From Hevea brasiliensis (Eukaryota; Streptophyta; Magnoliopsida; Malpighiales; Euphorbiaceae): DNA of 64,000 nucleotides. The DNA lies in assembly GCF_030052815.1 (NCBI RefSeq), contig NC_079498.1, positions 100,398,041-100,462,040 on the forward strand, in the 5' to 3' direction. Below the pieces are notes generated by a model. It was not told the DNA's origin and ran no database searches. It saw nothing but the letters and a program-made list of their open reading frames with translations. Both the position numbers and the translations under genes were made by a program. Positions 24,135-38,082 of this stretch are shown one piece after another; within the stretch, counting starts at the first letter, position 1, and each line of letters starts with the position of its first letter.

Positions 24135-27015
24135 CTAGTCAACTGGAACTTCAACCTCCATTTTTAGGCCAGAATGGCCAAAAACCTGTCACGTGCAAAG
24201 CAATGATCACAAACATATCAATAATGATTTTCAAAACATCTGAACAAAAAGGAATTAGTAGAAGCATGTTAAGCAGTCATTAAACTATACATTCATCTGA
24301 ATTACAATAATCCTTCAAAGCCAGGATATGACTTGAAGAACAGAAAGTTTAAGTTTCCAATTATAGAGAAACTAATGCAATATTATACAGGACAAAGAAC
24401 ACCTAAAGAAAAAAGATCTAGCCAGTAATCTTCAAGAATGCAAAACTAACTCTCAGCAAATTCACTCTCAAATAAACAGCCTAAGTAATTCACCAGCAGG
24501 TTGGTATGTAAACTGTTATCATGGTTCTGGGCCCTATGCTATTGTGTTGCTAAAGATAAAACAGTCTGTGTGTACTTAAGTTTAACTGGAAATCCAACAA
24601 ATACTGCTAATAGATTTCAACTGCCTCACAAAATTAAAGACTTCGCAAATCTCTAATGAGAACATAGAATTTCTGAACATCTTGTAGTGTCAACAAATGA
24701 GCTTTAGTTCAGTGGTACAGGAGTTATTTTAGGACTGTAAGGTCTCAAATTCAAATCCCAATAGGAAACAAATGAACCAAAAAAAAAAAGGGGATTAGTC
24801 ACTTAAATCCTCCATTCCTCCTGAATTATCCCATGATCCTTAAGCAAATTAAATAGGACAACAGTAGCTTGTCTTTTAGGCTTTTAGCCTGTGAAGGTAC
24901 AACAAGAAATGCTGCACAATTTCTGCTTGAGGATTCTCATTTCTTCTCCAACATTCTATCTCTCAACCAGTTAAAGCGAATAATGATTTGACAAAAAAAG
25001 TACTATTGGAGATGTAATCTGTCTCTGTTCAAGTCACTTCTTTCACCATATTTTATGATAATACTTTGAAATGGAAAAAAAAAATTGTTTTTCATAAACA
25101 TAAGTTGATAATACAATGGAAAGCACCTTAATGAAGTCATCCAACATCAAGTAAGATTCCCTTGAGTAACCTGCCTCCTTCAAAACTTGGCACAGAACTT
25201 GCTGCAGGACAAAGAACAGAAAGTGCAAAGAATTTATTATGCTCATATCAAATATAATCCAAAGAAATTTACAGATGCAACAATCAACTCGGGAAATGTT
25301 ACAAGAATAATTGTTCTAGTAAAACACTGAACCAAGGAACACCAAGGTATTACAGAAAGTTGAGGCAGAAAAAAATTTATGTTTAGTGACCTCAAAAGAA
25401 GAGCATGAGTGATAGTATTACTCTGTAAAAAGATATGAAAACAGCTCTTTTGTAAGGATAGAATGTAACTAGATTGTTCATCCCTTGTGACAATTAGTGT
25501 CACTGCTTATGTGAAAACTCCCTGGCAAATAACATGATAGTATCTTCCTTCATAAATGACCTCATCAATTATAAACTTCATGGAATGTGTTTAAGACATC
25601 AACTTCATATCTTATTTTCTCCTACAATCTTTATCCTGGTTGCAATAGTAGATTACGTAATGCAAGAGAAAATTTCTTGTGATACCTCTCTTTGCTCATC
25701 GGACATGAAAGAACCAGACAAATCTTGAAGCACTTCTAATATGTCATTGAAAGATACTTTTCCATTACCATCTGAATCATATACCTTGAAAATAACTGAG
25801 GGAAAGAAACGAGAATGATATCATCAGAACTTTTCAGTTCCACATAAAGAACATATTATAGATATTCTCAATTAAGATAAATATAAGGTAAGAAATACAT
25901 GAATTTATGCCAGCTTTGGTAGTTTAGACGGAATAATTATTAACCACAAAAACAGCAACACAGAATGTAGAAATTGTGCTATGTCTAACCAGAAAATTTC
26001 AATCATTGACAGCTCATTTTTCCTTTTTTATTACCAAATTCATTCTTTTTACACATATAGCTCAAATTCATTCATTCAGCCTTTTCTTGTCCTCTAAAAC
26101 ACTGATTATCTCCTAAAATGCTATGAACAAATCATCAAACATTCAATCAGCAACCTAATTGCTAAAAAGTCATATTAGCAAGTACATTGCATTTGGTCCA
26201 CAAAAATCCAAAAATGTCAAAATACTGTAGCATTTCCATGCCACCTGTAGTGTAATCATTGTCATTCTTAACAATCTTGAAATCTCCATTTCATCAAAAC
26301 ACATTTAAACCTATAGGTGCAATAAAAGTGGGAACTTCCATATGTGTGATAACAAATTATAGCATTGCTAATGTCCCAGGCAAAGCACATAAGATGAGTC
26401 TCCCTGTGTTTTCTGCAACACTCATGAAGCATCGAACAGATGCTTATTTTCTTTGTTAGACAGATTAGTAAGAGTAAGTAATAGTGAATTCCAAATTGTT
26501 AAGGTAACCACCCAATACTTACATCCAACTTTCTGTTGCAAACTTGCTCTAGCACTAAATGCAGACAAGAATGCCACAAAGTCCTTAAAGTTCAAACCAT
26601 CCACCATTTTAAGTAGCCTCTGCAAGAAACACAAATCCGTGCTCTCAACTTACCATAAACATGAATCGTACAGAATTACACATTGAATACAACACTCGGG
26701 TTCTCAACCAAAAGATTACCTGGGAGAGCGGATTCATTGCAAACTCGGGCACTGATAAGAACTCATCGGCTGAGATAAATCCTTTCGCATTCCGATCAAG
26801 CTGGCAAAATCTTTCATACAAGGACACTATCTCTAGCTGGGAGACTGAGTTTGACAACCCCAAACCATGGAATTCAGAACTCAAAACAAAATAACAAGAA
26901 AGAAAGGGAATGCCATAGACAGGGAAGAGGATAAGGACAATTTACATAGGTTATTAGAGTGTCGTTGAACCTCTTCTATATCATATTGAGTAAGCACTGA
27001 AGAGGTGTTCCCCAT
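24135..27015 (-). CDS. Calcineurin B-like EF-hand protein (N-myristoylated)
   Basis: Six coding exons: 27015-26946, 26844-26720, 26619-26523, 25795-25686, 25201-25127 and 24185-24135. All have GT..AG borders, and the phases sum to 528 nt (175 aa). It begins MGNTSSVLTQYDIEEV, an ideal N-myristoylation signal (G2, S6). Residues of exon 2 read EIVSLYERFCQLDRNAKGFIS, a degenerate EF-hand. Exon 4 has a canonical loop, DSDGNGKVSFND. Exon 5 (EAGYSRESYLMLDDFIK) is a third, degenerate hand. The end is KMEVEVPVD. This is the architecture of the regulatory subunit of calcineurin and of the Arabidopsis relative annotated as a calcium-binding EF-hand protein. Plants lack a classical calcineurin A, so the partner is unknown. 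A SINE lies antisense in the last intron. An untranslated first exon near 27.46-27.54 kb is likely. Confidence 0.92.
24693..24795 (+). repeat. tRNA-derived SINE fragment
   Basis: Pol III promoter boxes are visible: box A-like TTTAGTTCAGTGGTACAG and box B-like GTCTCAAATTCAAATCCC about 33 bases later, followed by AACCAAAAAAAAAAAGG. This is the head and A-tail of a tRNA-derived SINE. It lies in the last intron of the calcineurin-B-like gene, in the opposite orientation. It is not a functional tRNA because the arms do not pair. Confidence 0.6.
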
Positions 27016-28485
27016 TGAACAAAATCTACCAATTTGAATGGAAAAAATCATACCCGTTAATCATTTGCTCAAAATAACCAACACCCATCAATCAAAACAC
27101 ACACTAAAGAAAGCTTGGCACAAAAAATTTGAACAAATAACTAATGTTAATAATTGACTCAAAATAAACAATAACAGCGAACAAAACCCAACACGCAGAT
27201 TGAAAAGAAAAACATAGTTACACTTTGCTTAATTCCCAAGAAACAACGGGAATGTAAAGAAGCTGAAATCACTTCCAATATTTATACTAGCAACATTGTG
27301 AATTCAACACAACTAAAACACACATCCAATACCTTTGGCACAGCTACTACTATACTACCGAGCTCAACCTAAATCAGAGTGATTCATTTCTTTTACAACA
27401 ATCAAGCATAAAACAGAAGAATAAAAAAAGTATTGACTTTACCTTCCCTTTCACGAATTTCTCGAGAACCAAACAGACAGATAGAAAATCAGAAAGAGAA
27501 ACCTGAAACTTTAGAGCTGATTAGAAGATGAAGCGAGGACATGATGATTGTGGAGAAGGAAATATAAGACAAAAGAAATTCGAAACGTTGCATCGTTTCT
27601 TTCCGACTCAGGCAACGACTCCTCGAAATTTCATTATCCTGTACTCCGCAGGTCTATGATAATCTGATGATTTCGCCAAAAACAAAATGATAATCTGATG
27701 ATGGATTTTCTTTGTAGGGCCACGGGCATGGATGAGTTGGACGACGAGAAAAGGTTTCTATTGGGCTTATGTTTGGACCTTGTCGCTGGTGTAGAGATCC
27801 GCTCCATCTGTTTAATAATAATAATAATAAGACTTAATATAGAGATTTTGATTTCAATCCAAACTCTTCTTGAAATATCTAATTATTCAATGCAAAATCC
27901 TTATCAGACTGTTAAATGAAAAGAAGCTTTGTCATATTTTTCAAACTTACCTCTTTGCATGTATGAATATGGCCTTCGTCAATCACACTGTCCTTTTACA
28001 CTTCATCCTTCCCTCACTGGCTGCACCGCCAAAATATCTGCCACCTAGTCACTGTTCCAGGGAAAAGAATTACCCCATCTGCTCCAGCTCGCCCAAATGT
28101 CTGATAGCCAACCTTCAACTACTTAGCAGCTGCCAAGCTATAAGCCTAAAACAAAAGTTCAGTTGAATCCAGAGAGATTTATCAACAGTAGTAACAATAA
28201 AGCAACTATTTTTAGTACAACAGGAGCAACCAATAATTACTCTTTAAGTTACTGCTCGGGTTTTACATACAATTGCAGAAGTAGAAAATATTTATACACT
28301 CACCAATCAAATGATAGGCTCTTGATTCATTTTGGCATAACCAGAAGACTCCATATGTTCATGTGAACTCCTCACCAGTTGCACATTTCAGTAAGCTTGA
28401 ATCTGCAAATAACATTCCTCGCAGCATTAATCCCTGTACTTCATCATCAAACGTGGCCGGAATTTCCACTCTTCCTGCTGAAGTT
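27016..28485. other. Divergent upstream region
   Basis: Lies between the minus-strand calcineurin-B-like gene and the plus-strand dioxygenase pseudogene. It should contain the 5' UTR intron and promoter of the former (AAACCTGAAACTTT around 27500 looks like a donor-side exon edge on the minus strand) and a short TAATAATAATAATAA run at 27817-27831. No other gene seen. Confidence 0.4.
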
Positions 28486-28736
28486 ATGCCATCAAAACGT
28501 GTCCAAGAGATGGTCCTCAGCGGTGAAGAACCACAGCGACCTTATATATGTAGAGATGACTGTACAGATGAAGATGTTTCTGTTCCGCCATCTCTGCTTC
28601 CTATTATAGATCTCAGCCTCCTCTCTTCTTTGAAACCTTCAACTGCACAAGAAGAACTGCAGAAACTCTGATCAGTTCTCTGCTCATGGGGTTGCTTTCA
28701 GGTTTAAGCTTTAAACTTCTTATTGTAATGGTTTGA

Positions 28737-28771
<35 letters not shown>

Positions 28772-30365
28772 CCAAGCTAAATAAGTAATTTTCTGTGAGC
28801 ATTCTAATAGATTTCTGGCATTCAGGCTCTAGATAAGATTAGACTAGTGGCAAGGGAATTCTTTGAACAGCCTATGGAAGAGAAGATAAAGTATGCTAAA
28901 GGAGTTGAAGAGTTTGAAGGGCATGGAGCGGACCCTGTACCTGCAGAAGGTCAGTCACTTGATTGGTCTGATCGTCTATTTCGTGATGTATACCAAGAAG
29001 ATCGGAGGAAACCCAAACTCTGGCCAAAAAATCCAAAATTTTTCAGTTGTTTCTCCCTGTCCCTGCCCCTTGTGTATATTGATTGTTGGAACATATAAAT
29101 TTAGAGCCTTGAAATATTATTATCAGAAAACCTGAATACTTGTGACACATGAACATCAGTCGAGTGATCATTTCTGATGCTAATAGATGCCATAGCACTT
29201 AGAGCAACATTCTTTCAAAATCTTATACATAACACAGCATTATAGAAGTCCTAACACCAATGTTCAAAAGGTAAATATATCTCAGCACATGCTTCGTAGT
29301 TATCATCTGATCATCAGTATCAGCAATAAGGAGACTAGTTTCAGTAAGTAATAATAACTTTACAGAGGAGACTAACTAGCTTTATAAGAAGTTTGAACAA
29401 TGACATGTTCTAAGGAATTTTTTTTCTTTATTTTCTCAAAGAGATTTACATAATTTCAGTTTTAGCTTCATTCTCTTTTCTTTCTGAATTTCTGAATGTC
29501 CTATAATACATTTCATATTCAAACACCACTATTGTAATTTTTACATGCAAGTGATTTGTTCATAATCATGCAGAGAAGTCTTAGAAGAATACACAATAAA
29601 GATGAAAATGTTAAAAAGAAAATGTTTCGAAAGCCATGGCAAAGTCATTGAATTTGGAGGAATATTGCTTCGCGGACCAGGTAGGTGAACAAGCATTTCT
29701 ACATGCAAGGTTTAACTAGTACTCATGTTGTCAAAGACCAGGCCTTGTTCTTGGCTTAAAAGCCCATGCAGAAGGATCAGGGTACACTATTATCTTGCAG
29801 GATGATGTTGAAGGTCTGCAAGTCCTAAAAGACAAGAACTGGATCACAGTACCCACCATTTCAGATGCCCTCCTAATCCTAATGGGAGATCAAATGGAGG
29901 TAGGATTGCAGATTTTTGTAACACAGATGGAACAATCTGGTCCCTGGAATGGAAAATTTCCATTCTGAAATGTATTGCCTGAGTGAAGTTCGTTGCTTGT
30001 ATGATAACTCAAAGCATCAATAACAGATGGTTTAAATAATAATTTGTAGTTTTCACCGTGGAAAATTTAAATACGTGTCCACGAAACACGTCCAAATCTT
30101 ATAATTGGTTTCCTACATGATTGGCAGATAATGACTAATGGGAATGTTCAATAGCCCAGTGCATAGAGTTCTGACTAACGCAGAGAGGGAGAGGATTTCT
30201 GTGGCCGTTTTCTACACACCCGAACCTAAAAAAGAGATTGGACCAGAAGAAGGATCGATCAATGGAGAAAGACCAAGAATATTCAATAAGGTGAAAGATT
30301 ATGCCGAGGTACACTGGGAATACTGCAAGCAGGGTAAGAGAGCACTTCATGTAGCAAGAGTTTAG
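28486..30365 (+). pseudogene. Broken 2-oxoglutarate dioxygenase (SRG1/JOX-type)
   Basis: Four exon-like blocks: 28486-28701 (KRVQEMVLSGEEPQRPYICRD), 28826-29046 (IRLVAREFFEQPMEEK), 29574-29899 and 30128-30365 (SPVHRVLTNAERERISVAV...HVARV). The order and spacing are those of the SRG1 / jasmonate-induced oxygenase group, which hydroxylate small hormones or metabolites. Lesions: TGA at 28669-28671; loss of the short segment that normally opens exon 2; a shift in exon 3 at about 29612-29620; TAG at 29717-29719; and one extra G at about 30140. The donor after 29046 is damaged. The iron-binding H-x-D of exon 3 reads HAEGS, with Glu in place of Asp. Certainly non-functional as it stands. Confidence 0.88.
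28740..28768. repeat. Short (TA)n microsatellite in intron
   Basis: Run of TA dinucleotides inside the first intron of the dioxygenase pseudogene. Confidence 0.9.
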
Positions 30366-32279
30366 AGCTGTACTACCAGCAAGAAAATAATGCACCTCCT
30401 GTAGCAAAGGTTTGAGATGAACTATGATATAGTCTATTATACTGTTTGCACTCATCTCTGTGATTGCTGAGAGATATTATCAGTTTGAAATAAATAATTA
30501 CTCTCTTTATTTCCTCCATCATTTGGAAGCACAAGAAGATATTTCATATTAATGCCACCCCAAGCAACTAAGTAAAGGGACGAATGAACTTAAAAGGTAG
30601 CTATGTCCACCAACAGGAGTAAAACAAGATGTGCTAAACCAACTACAAAAAATGAGTGACACAATAAACCATCCATCAGCATGAAGCTTACTCAGTTTAC
30701 TAAAGTACTGAAAGAGCCAAGACCAGCTTGAAATTCAATGAGTTGCATTTTCAGATTTTATAATGAATCCAAGTCAATCCAAAAAGAATGAATGTACAAG
30801 ATGCATTGGAATAGAATGCAAAAGGCCTAATGAATTATAAAAGCAAGGAAACAAGGCCTAGAAATAAAGAGTATCCAACATTAAAATCTATGCACGGGTA
30901 ATTTGAGAATAATCAAATGCATAATAAGGACAAAAAGGCCTAAAAAAGAGGCATCATTGCTGAAAGCAAGTGTTCAACTAGCCTCGTGTCAAAGACAAAG
31001 GAAATGCAATTTAGCATTATTAGAGTCACAAGGATTTGAAAAAAAAAAAGGTAAGAACACTCAAATGTCACCGGTAATTGTTAACTTATTCAATAGTTTC
31101 AATAATTTTAAAATGAACTTAATTATATAGTATCAATTTTTCAAAGAATTCAATTATATATTTTATTTTAAAAAATATTTCTTTATTCTTAATTTAATGG
31201 TATGGGAAAATATTTACCATTTCATTTTTATTAAATAATAACTTCATCTAGTTGAAATGTGATGATCCAATGGAGGAGAGAACATGTTAATTTTGCATTT
31301 AACCATTTCTGTACTGGGACTGAAATCCTTACAGCAATAAATAAATTCAGTTTTTTAAGTCATTAGTTCATTCGTTGTTCAACTCAATTTGAAGCCTGTG
31401 GAGAATATTGTCCTACGTTGAATAAAAATAGAAAGATGAAGTAACTTATTTAAGCGGAGAAACGAGGGTTCTAACATAAATCATTAGATTTTGTATAACT
31501 TTTATCTTCTCTTGCAAGATCATAAATGTAACCCAGCACTTCTGCTGTTTATATTTACACCTATAGCAAGCTAATTAAGCTTGTGATTATTAGACATGGC
31601 TACCGTTCCGCCCATCCTGGAAAAGCTAATTAAGCCTGTGTCCTGCTGAGACTACAGAGTTTCTAAAATATCAAATTCTTGACATTTGTGTCTACACTAA
31701 ATTGCATTTTAAAAGCGAATTACTAAAGCACTTCTATTCAATTCATGTTTTTTTTCTTAGTATGTGGCACACTGGGAGTACTAGTATTCAATTCACTTCC
31801 GTACGTATTCAGACGAAAAGATAGAATTTCAATTCAGATGACCACTCAGAAAATCAAGAAAACCTTGGCGGCCAAAAGCACGAGTATCGAACCTGAAAGC
31901 AAACTACCGCAAACAATCGTATCCAAAATGCCATCCTTTCAGCAAGAGAAAAGGGTAACAATACAAAATTTTAAAAGCAAGTTGTTCCAAAACTACAGAG
32001 TAATGTATCAAATTCTCAGACTCTCCCCCTCAGACATGACTAACCATTTGCAACTTGCAACCAATGACCATTTTTCTAGCCGCCATTCAAACCATCTTTT
32101 AATTGTCATCATCAGCCCATCAAAAATAGCATTTGACTAAACTAGGGAAACTAGCTTTAAAATCCCATTAAATGGGAGAAAAGATAAATGCAGACGTAGA
32201 ATGAGGGCGGATGAGGATTCTGCAAGAGAAGGCAACGTTATAACAACTCCCCTTTCCCATGCCTTCGTCATTATCCCTT
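30366..32279. other. Intergenic, no gene
   Basis: No coding region supported. The right end (about 32,000-32,279) should be the 3' UTR of the pyrophosphatase gene on the minus strand. A 131-codon plus-strand frame at 31745-32140 has no domain features and mostly overlaps that presumed UTR. Confidence 0.4.
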
Positions 32280-35200
32280 TTAGAATATCTTGAAAAGCAG
32301 GCCACCATGTGTGGCAAAGAAGGGAGCAAAGACGAGAGATTCCACAGCCATAAGCTTGATGAGAATGTTGAGTGATGGGCCTGAAGTGTCCTTAAGTGGG
32401 TCACCGATGGTGTCACCAATCACAGCTGCTTTGTGTGGATCTGAACCTTTTGGGCCTAGTGTCCTTGCATGCTCTGAAGCACCAGCCTGAAAATAGCGAC
32501 TCAAAAATATTACCTTAAAAATTCATATCTCAGCAACAATGACCATATATCAGTAGATGCAGTCAATTAGGTACCTCAATATACTTCTTGGCATTATCCC
32601 ATGCACCACCAGTGTTAGATGCTGAAATTGCTATCTGGTAAAACCAGGTAAGATAAAGTAACAACAGTCAGATCAAACAGTATATTCAATTATCTTTGTT
32701 GAGTTCAAGTAAAATTTTAAGTATTGAAGTTTCATTACCTGAACACCAGAAACAAGGGCACCAGCCAGAACACCAGAAAGAGTCTCAACGCCAAAGAAGG
32801 TTCCGACAATTAGGGGCGTAAGCATGACAAGAGCACCTGGGGGAATCATCTCTTTGATGGATGCATCAGTAGAGATCTTGACGCAGGTAGCATAATCAGG
32901 CTTGGCATGACCCTCCATGAGACCAGGAATGGTGTTGAACTGCCTGCGAACTTCCTCAACCATCTTCAAAGCTGCACTTCCCACACTCTTCATGGTCATG
33001 GCGGAGAACCAGTACGGAAGCATGGCACCCACTATCAAACCAATGAAGACCTTTGGGGTCAAGACATCAACAGTTGAAATAGATGCACGGCTCACAAAAG
33101 CACCAAACAAAGCCAGAGATACAAGTGCAGCAGATCCAATGGCAAATCCCTAGAAAACAAAACAAAATGATCAATAATTCTAAGCTTGGTGAAAGGTAGG
33201 AAAGAGCACAATAAACCTCTGAAAAATAAACACAATAAGAATATAAGCATATTAGACTAACTTATGATAAATAGATAGAGGACATCTTGGGACTCTTGAC
33301 CCACAAGTGGTCTTACTTAACAACAATATAACAGGTTCTGAAGTTCAAAGGCAGGTATATAGCTGTGAGTGCAGGGTTTGCACAATCACAAAAGGAATAT
33401 TCAAACCATAAAATGCTAATAGCACGTGTAATCTAAATCAGCATTATCTCGATACCTTCCCAATAGCAGCAGTAGTGTTGCCAGCTGCATCAAGTGCATC
33501 AGTTCGCTCACGGATGCGGTGGCTCATGCCAGCCATCTCAGCAATGCCTCCAGCATTGTCACTGATGGGACCATAAGCATCAATGGCCAATCCAGTGGCA
33601 ATAGTGCTTAACATTCCAAGAGCAGCCACAGCAATGCCATACATGGCTGCAAAACTAAAACTAACAAAAATACCAACTGCTATGGCAAAAATTGGAATGA
33701 TGACAGATTTGTATCCCAAGGCAAGACCAAAGATGACATTAGTTGCAGCCCCAGTCCTACAGGAATCAGCAACATCTTGCACAGGGCTGCAGACATAAAA
33801 AACAAGCTTGATTTAAAATAAATAAAAGAATAAGATATCTATTCAAATGGCATCATTATTTTGTTTTACCTATATGCATTGCTAGTGTAGTACTCTGTAA
33901 CAAATCCAATGATAAGTCCAGCCCAAAGACCAACAGCCACACACAAGAACAACTGCCTGCAAATATAAATCATGATATCACTTGTACCAGATCTTTACAG
34001 ATGGACGCACTCAATCATATAAAAGACCTAACTAATGGAAAAAATAAAAAAAACATTTCAATTCACTTGGCACTTAAACATACAACCTGCAGTTGAAGTC
34101 CTTTTTCTGGTCAATACTACAGCATTGTTGACCATTATGTGTTAGAACGAAAAAATAAAATATAGCATGAGAGCCGCTATAAGTCAAATAAACCATGACA
34201 AGTTTTCGTTACCATGGTGTTGTTTAAAGAACTTTTATATTGGAAGTGTGGCATATGCAAATATCATTTATGAGCCTCCAATATGGTGCAACAGTCACGT
34301 AAACTCAAGAAACTGAGACTTCTATAACCAAATTGCATTTATAAAAATTTTGCAACTGCTATAAACCACAAAATAACAGCAACATGTCTGCCCGCGAGTG
34401 GGTACATGCATACCCTTTTCATCACCTAGCTGAACAAAACAGTTTTGACCACAATCCTTGACATTCCAAAATCAATGGGAAATTCTACAGAAATCTTGTA
34501 ACATAACGGTCTAATGAGTATAAAACCCACACTCTATACTCATGTCAAAATCCATGTAAGAAAATCTTTAGCCACAACATAATTTATTTGCCCAAAAGAG
34601 TCGAACAAAACTTACCAGTTCTTGACAACCTTCTGAGTTCCAAAATTGAAAATTGTGAAAGATGAAGGCAAGCCAATCCAGGTTACAATTGCAATTCCCA
34701 CAGTCATAAGAACAGTGGAGATAATGAGCTGCTTCTTCAATGCTGGTTCAATTTCCTTTACAGCCTTGATTTCAAAGAAATCAGTTGCAAAGAGGGTTGT
34801 TATCAAACAAACGAGGATACCCACAGAACTAATAAGCAGAGGATACAGCATTGCAGTGAAATCATGGTTGATTCCAAAAGAGGAGATGGAGGCAACAACA
34901 AGGGCAGCACAAGATGACTCGGCATATGAGCCAAAAAGATCAGACCCCATACCAGCAATATCTCCAACATTGTCACCAACATTGTCAGCAATGACCTGTA
35001 AGGATGATAGTTAAATATGGTCAGTGAAACCCAAAGCAAGTGTCAGATTTATATTCAATGGAAGCAGCAATGCTTACAGCTGGGTTTCTAGGATCATCTT
35101 CTGGAATGTTTCTCTCAACCTTTCCCACAAGATCTGCACCAACATCAGCAGCTTTGGTATAAATACCACCACCAACCCTTCCAAAAAGAGCCATGGAAGA

Positions 35201-37944
35201 ACCCCCAAGACCATAGCCAGTAATAGATTCAAAGAGGCCTTCCCAATCTTCCCCATAGTAAAGCTTGAAGAGATTTATAGCAATGTAGAGAACTAATAGA
35301 CCATTTGCAGCAAGGAGAAAACCCATAACCGCACCAGACCTAAATGCAGTAATAAAAGCCTTGCCAACACCCTTTCTTGCTTCCAGTGTTGTTCTTGCAT
35401 TGGCATAGGTAGCAATTTTCATCCCTAGGAAACCAGAGACAACTGAGGTGAAAGCACCAAGCAAAAATGAGACAGTGCTGAATATTGCAGTAGCAAGTGC
35501 TGGCTTGCATGTCTTTTGTTTATCATAAGTACAAGGTTGGCTCTTTGTGCTAAAGCCCTCAACAGAACCCAGGAAAAGGAATATCAGAATTGCAAAAGCC
35601 ACCATGAACACCCCAACATACTGATATTCGGTGAACAGAAAAGATGTGGCACCTGTTGCATCCATATATCAATAAATTTAAGATACATATAAATAAATAA
35701 ATAATACATTTGCACAAAAGTAATCAATTAGCAAAAGAGACAGAGCAAGCACCAATTGAGAGAGAAAGATTGACCAAAGCAAAAGGGGGGAAAAAGTGGC
35801 AGCAATGGACAAAACTAATTGCAATTTAGAAACAGAGAATAGCAGCAGAGATCATACGAGGAACGCAAAGCAAAACAGATGGAAAAATAAGAAATATCTA
35901 AAAATAAAAAGGAAGTTGGCAGTAAGCAGTTGATATAAAAGATATGATAGATATTTACTTGACAAAAAAAATGGCCTTATTACAATGCTGAACTATTTTA
36001 TACCCTAAGTTTCACCCAGGGTCAATAATTAAATATCTTGCAAGATTCTTCGCCGCAGAGATATCATCTATGTGCAGATTAGTTAGTGATAATGACACTC
36101 AAGAAGCCACATACCTTATTCTTATCTATAAACATATCATCTGTGTGCAATTAATATTACTGTTAGCATCCTGCAAGCCACATTCATTCAAAAAGGAATT
36201 ACACATCTCCTTACAGATAATGCTAACACTATATGGCAGACCTCATTCTAGTTTATCTTTCCCATACCAGCCCTTCTTTTTTCTAATTTAACTCCGCAAT
36301 AATAATAATGTATATTTCTCTAACCAATTTGTCCATGCACATAAAAGAAGAACATACTTATGTACTATGTACCATAGTATGCAGTGACAAGATGAGTACA
36401 TCTAGTCCAGATGGCATTAGAGAAAAATAATGCACATATTTAGCATGCACATCATTTATTTCTCTTTTTTGGACGTCAAAAGATGACTTCAGATAACTAG
36501 TTTTACATCCTAACTAATACCAGTAGTCCTCATACGCATATTGTGGTAACAATATTACACCACTTATATCAAAACTGCTAGTAAAAATAATTTGAACAAG
36601 ACAAAATAATAACTGCTATTAATGACTACAAAACAAGACCAGAAGCAAATATATAAATAAAATAAACCAGCTAGCAGTATTCCCGACATTGCACGAAGAT
36701 CTAAATATAGAATATTTTTACCCCCATAAAGAATATCCAAACAACGTTTTTTTTTTGTAGTTGATATTTTTCTTCTCCATAGTCAATATATAATAAAGAT
36801 TCTTATCAAGTAGGGAACATACACGCGCAGCACACGTGGAATGCATACACCAGTGACAATAACACCCAAAAGCCAGATAACCTTATACATAAGACAAAAA
36901 TAAATAAATAAATGCCCATTAATAATTACCATACCTCAAACAGTTGTATTATACTATATTATCATTTTCATTCTAAATCAATCCAAGATAGACCAAATAT
37001 GCAAAGGTAAAACAAAAATTTTTTTGGTCACAAAACGGGCAAAAGTAGATCTAAACAGAGTAAAACACATGCAGTTGGAAAAAGCTCCGGTGCTTGAGTG
37101 CACCTCAAATGAACAACGAAGTGATGAACCAGAGATAATAATATCTAAGTAGTTTCAAAAGAGCATAAGGAGCTTTATTAGATTTCTTCAAGGTAGAAAA
37201 CGTAATCACTAAAGATGTAATAGTGAACAATAAAACAAATTTTGATCATAAATTTCTAGTTATTAAAATCTGAAAAGAAAATTCGATTTGTACTATAAAC
37301 AGCAAAAAAAAAAATTAATTTCCTTCTCACTTTCCTTCTTTTAATCAACAACCAAACGAATGCTAAAGCTAAAATTCACCTTAGTGGAACGAAATAACAC
37401 AAAAGAAAATGGAAACCGAGCACTCCAAACTCTCTTCCTGGCCACAAAAAAATAACAAATTTCAATTTTTGAGCTAAACAAACACAATAATTTAGTTCAG
37501 CTTGTCAAACCTACATCTAGCTTCCACCAGAAAACAGCAGCACATCAAGAGAACTTCATGCAATTAATAGCGAAAAGCTCAAAACTTGTTGATGCAACCA
37601 CAAACAGAAACAATTTGAACACAGAAATGAAAACATAAACCACCAGATCTAAAACCAAAACTCTAAGATCTAAACTTGTTCATACCTTCAGAGATTGCAG
37701 TCTGTATATCAGCGCACTTGGCCACAACGCTGTGGTCATTGAGACCTTCCTCTTCTTCAATCAGGTAATCATTGTAGCCATTCTTGTTAGCACCGGCCGG
37801 AGATGACCCAGGTGCCTGGCGCTCCGCCGTGAGCTTCACGCGCGAGACCAAGTACCACTGAATTAATGAGAAAACGATGCCAACCACCGCGCAAACCGGC
37901 ACGAGTATCTCCGTCCCTAGCTCAGACAGCACCGCCGTCCCCAT
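32280..37944 (-). CDS. Vacuolar H+-translocating inorganic pyrophosphatase, type I
   Basis: Eight coding exons: 37944-37686, 35652-35078, 34995-34616, 33956-33870, 33786-33456, 33149-32739, 32634-32575 and 32486-32280. All GT-AG borders fit and the phases close at 2310 nt, 769 residues, the usual family length. The start is the ATG at 37944 ([13 protein letters not shown]); an upstream in-frame extension is 5' UTR. Hallmarks: [11 protein letters not shown] and [20 protein letters not shown] (Mg-pyrophosphate site), a third conserved acidic segment near [19 protein letters not shown], and the C-terminal [15 protein letters not shown]. An Ala in [10 protein letters not shown] marks the K+-stimulated type I. 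About 16 membrane spans are expected. The enzyme couples hydrolysis of cytosolic pyrophosphate to proton pumping into the vacuole. Intron 1 is long (2.0 kb) and splits the cytosolic N-terminal loop. No lesions seen. Confidence 0.97.
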
Positions 37945-38072
37945 CCTCCTCACCTGAAACCTAAAACAATTCTCCGGTTTCAGAACTCCGGCAACTTCCA
38001 AAGAGTGAAAAAGAGAGAGACTGTAAGGAAGTGTGAAAGAGAACGAAGCCCCGGGATACGAGTCGAGTCATT

Positions 38073-38082
38073 TATTTATATA
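38073..38082 (-). promoter_or_regulatory. TATA box of the pyrophosphatase gene
   Basis: On the minus strand this reads TATATAAATA within CCAATATATAAATAAA, about 129 bases before the start codon. This predicts a 5' UTR of roughly 100 bases. Confidence 0.6.

Noticed and set aside
24693..24795. tRNA gene in the calcineurin-B-like intron
   Set aside because: Box A and B look right but the arms do not pair and an A-tail follows; called a SINE instead.
31745..32140. 131-codon plus-strand ORF near the pyrophosphatase 3' end
   Set aside because: Antisense to a presumed 3' UTR, no domain features.
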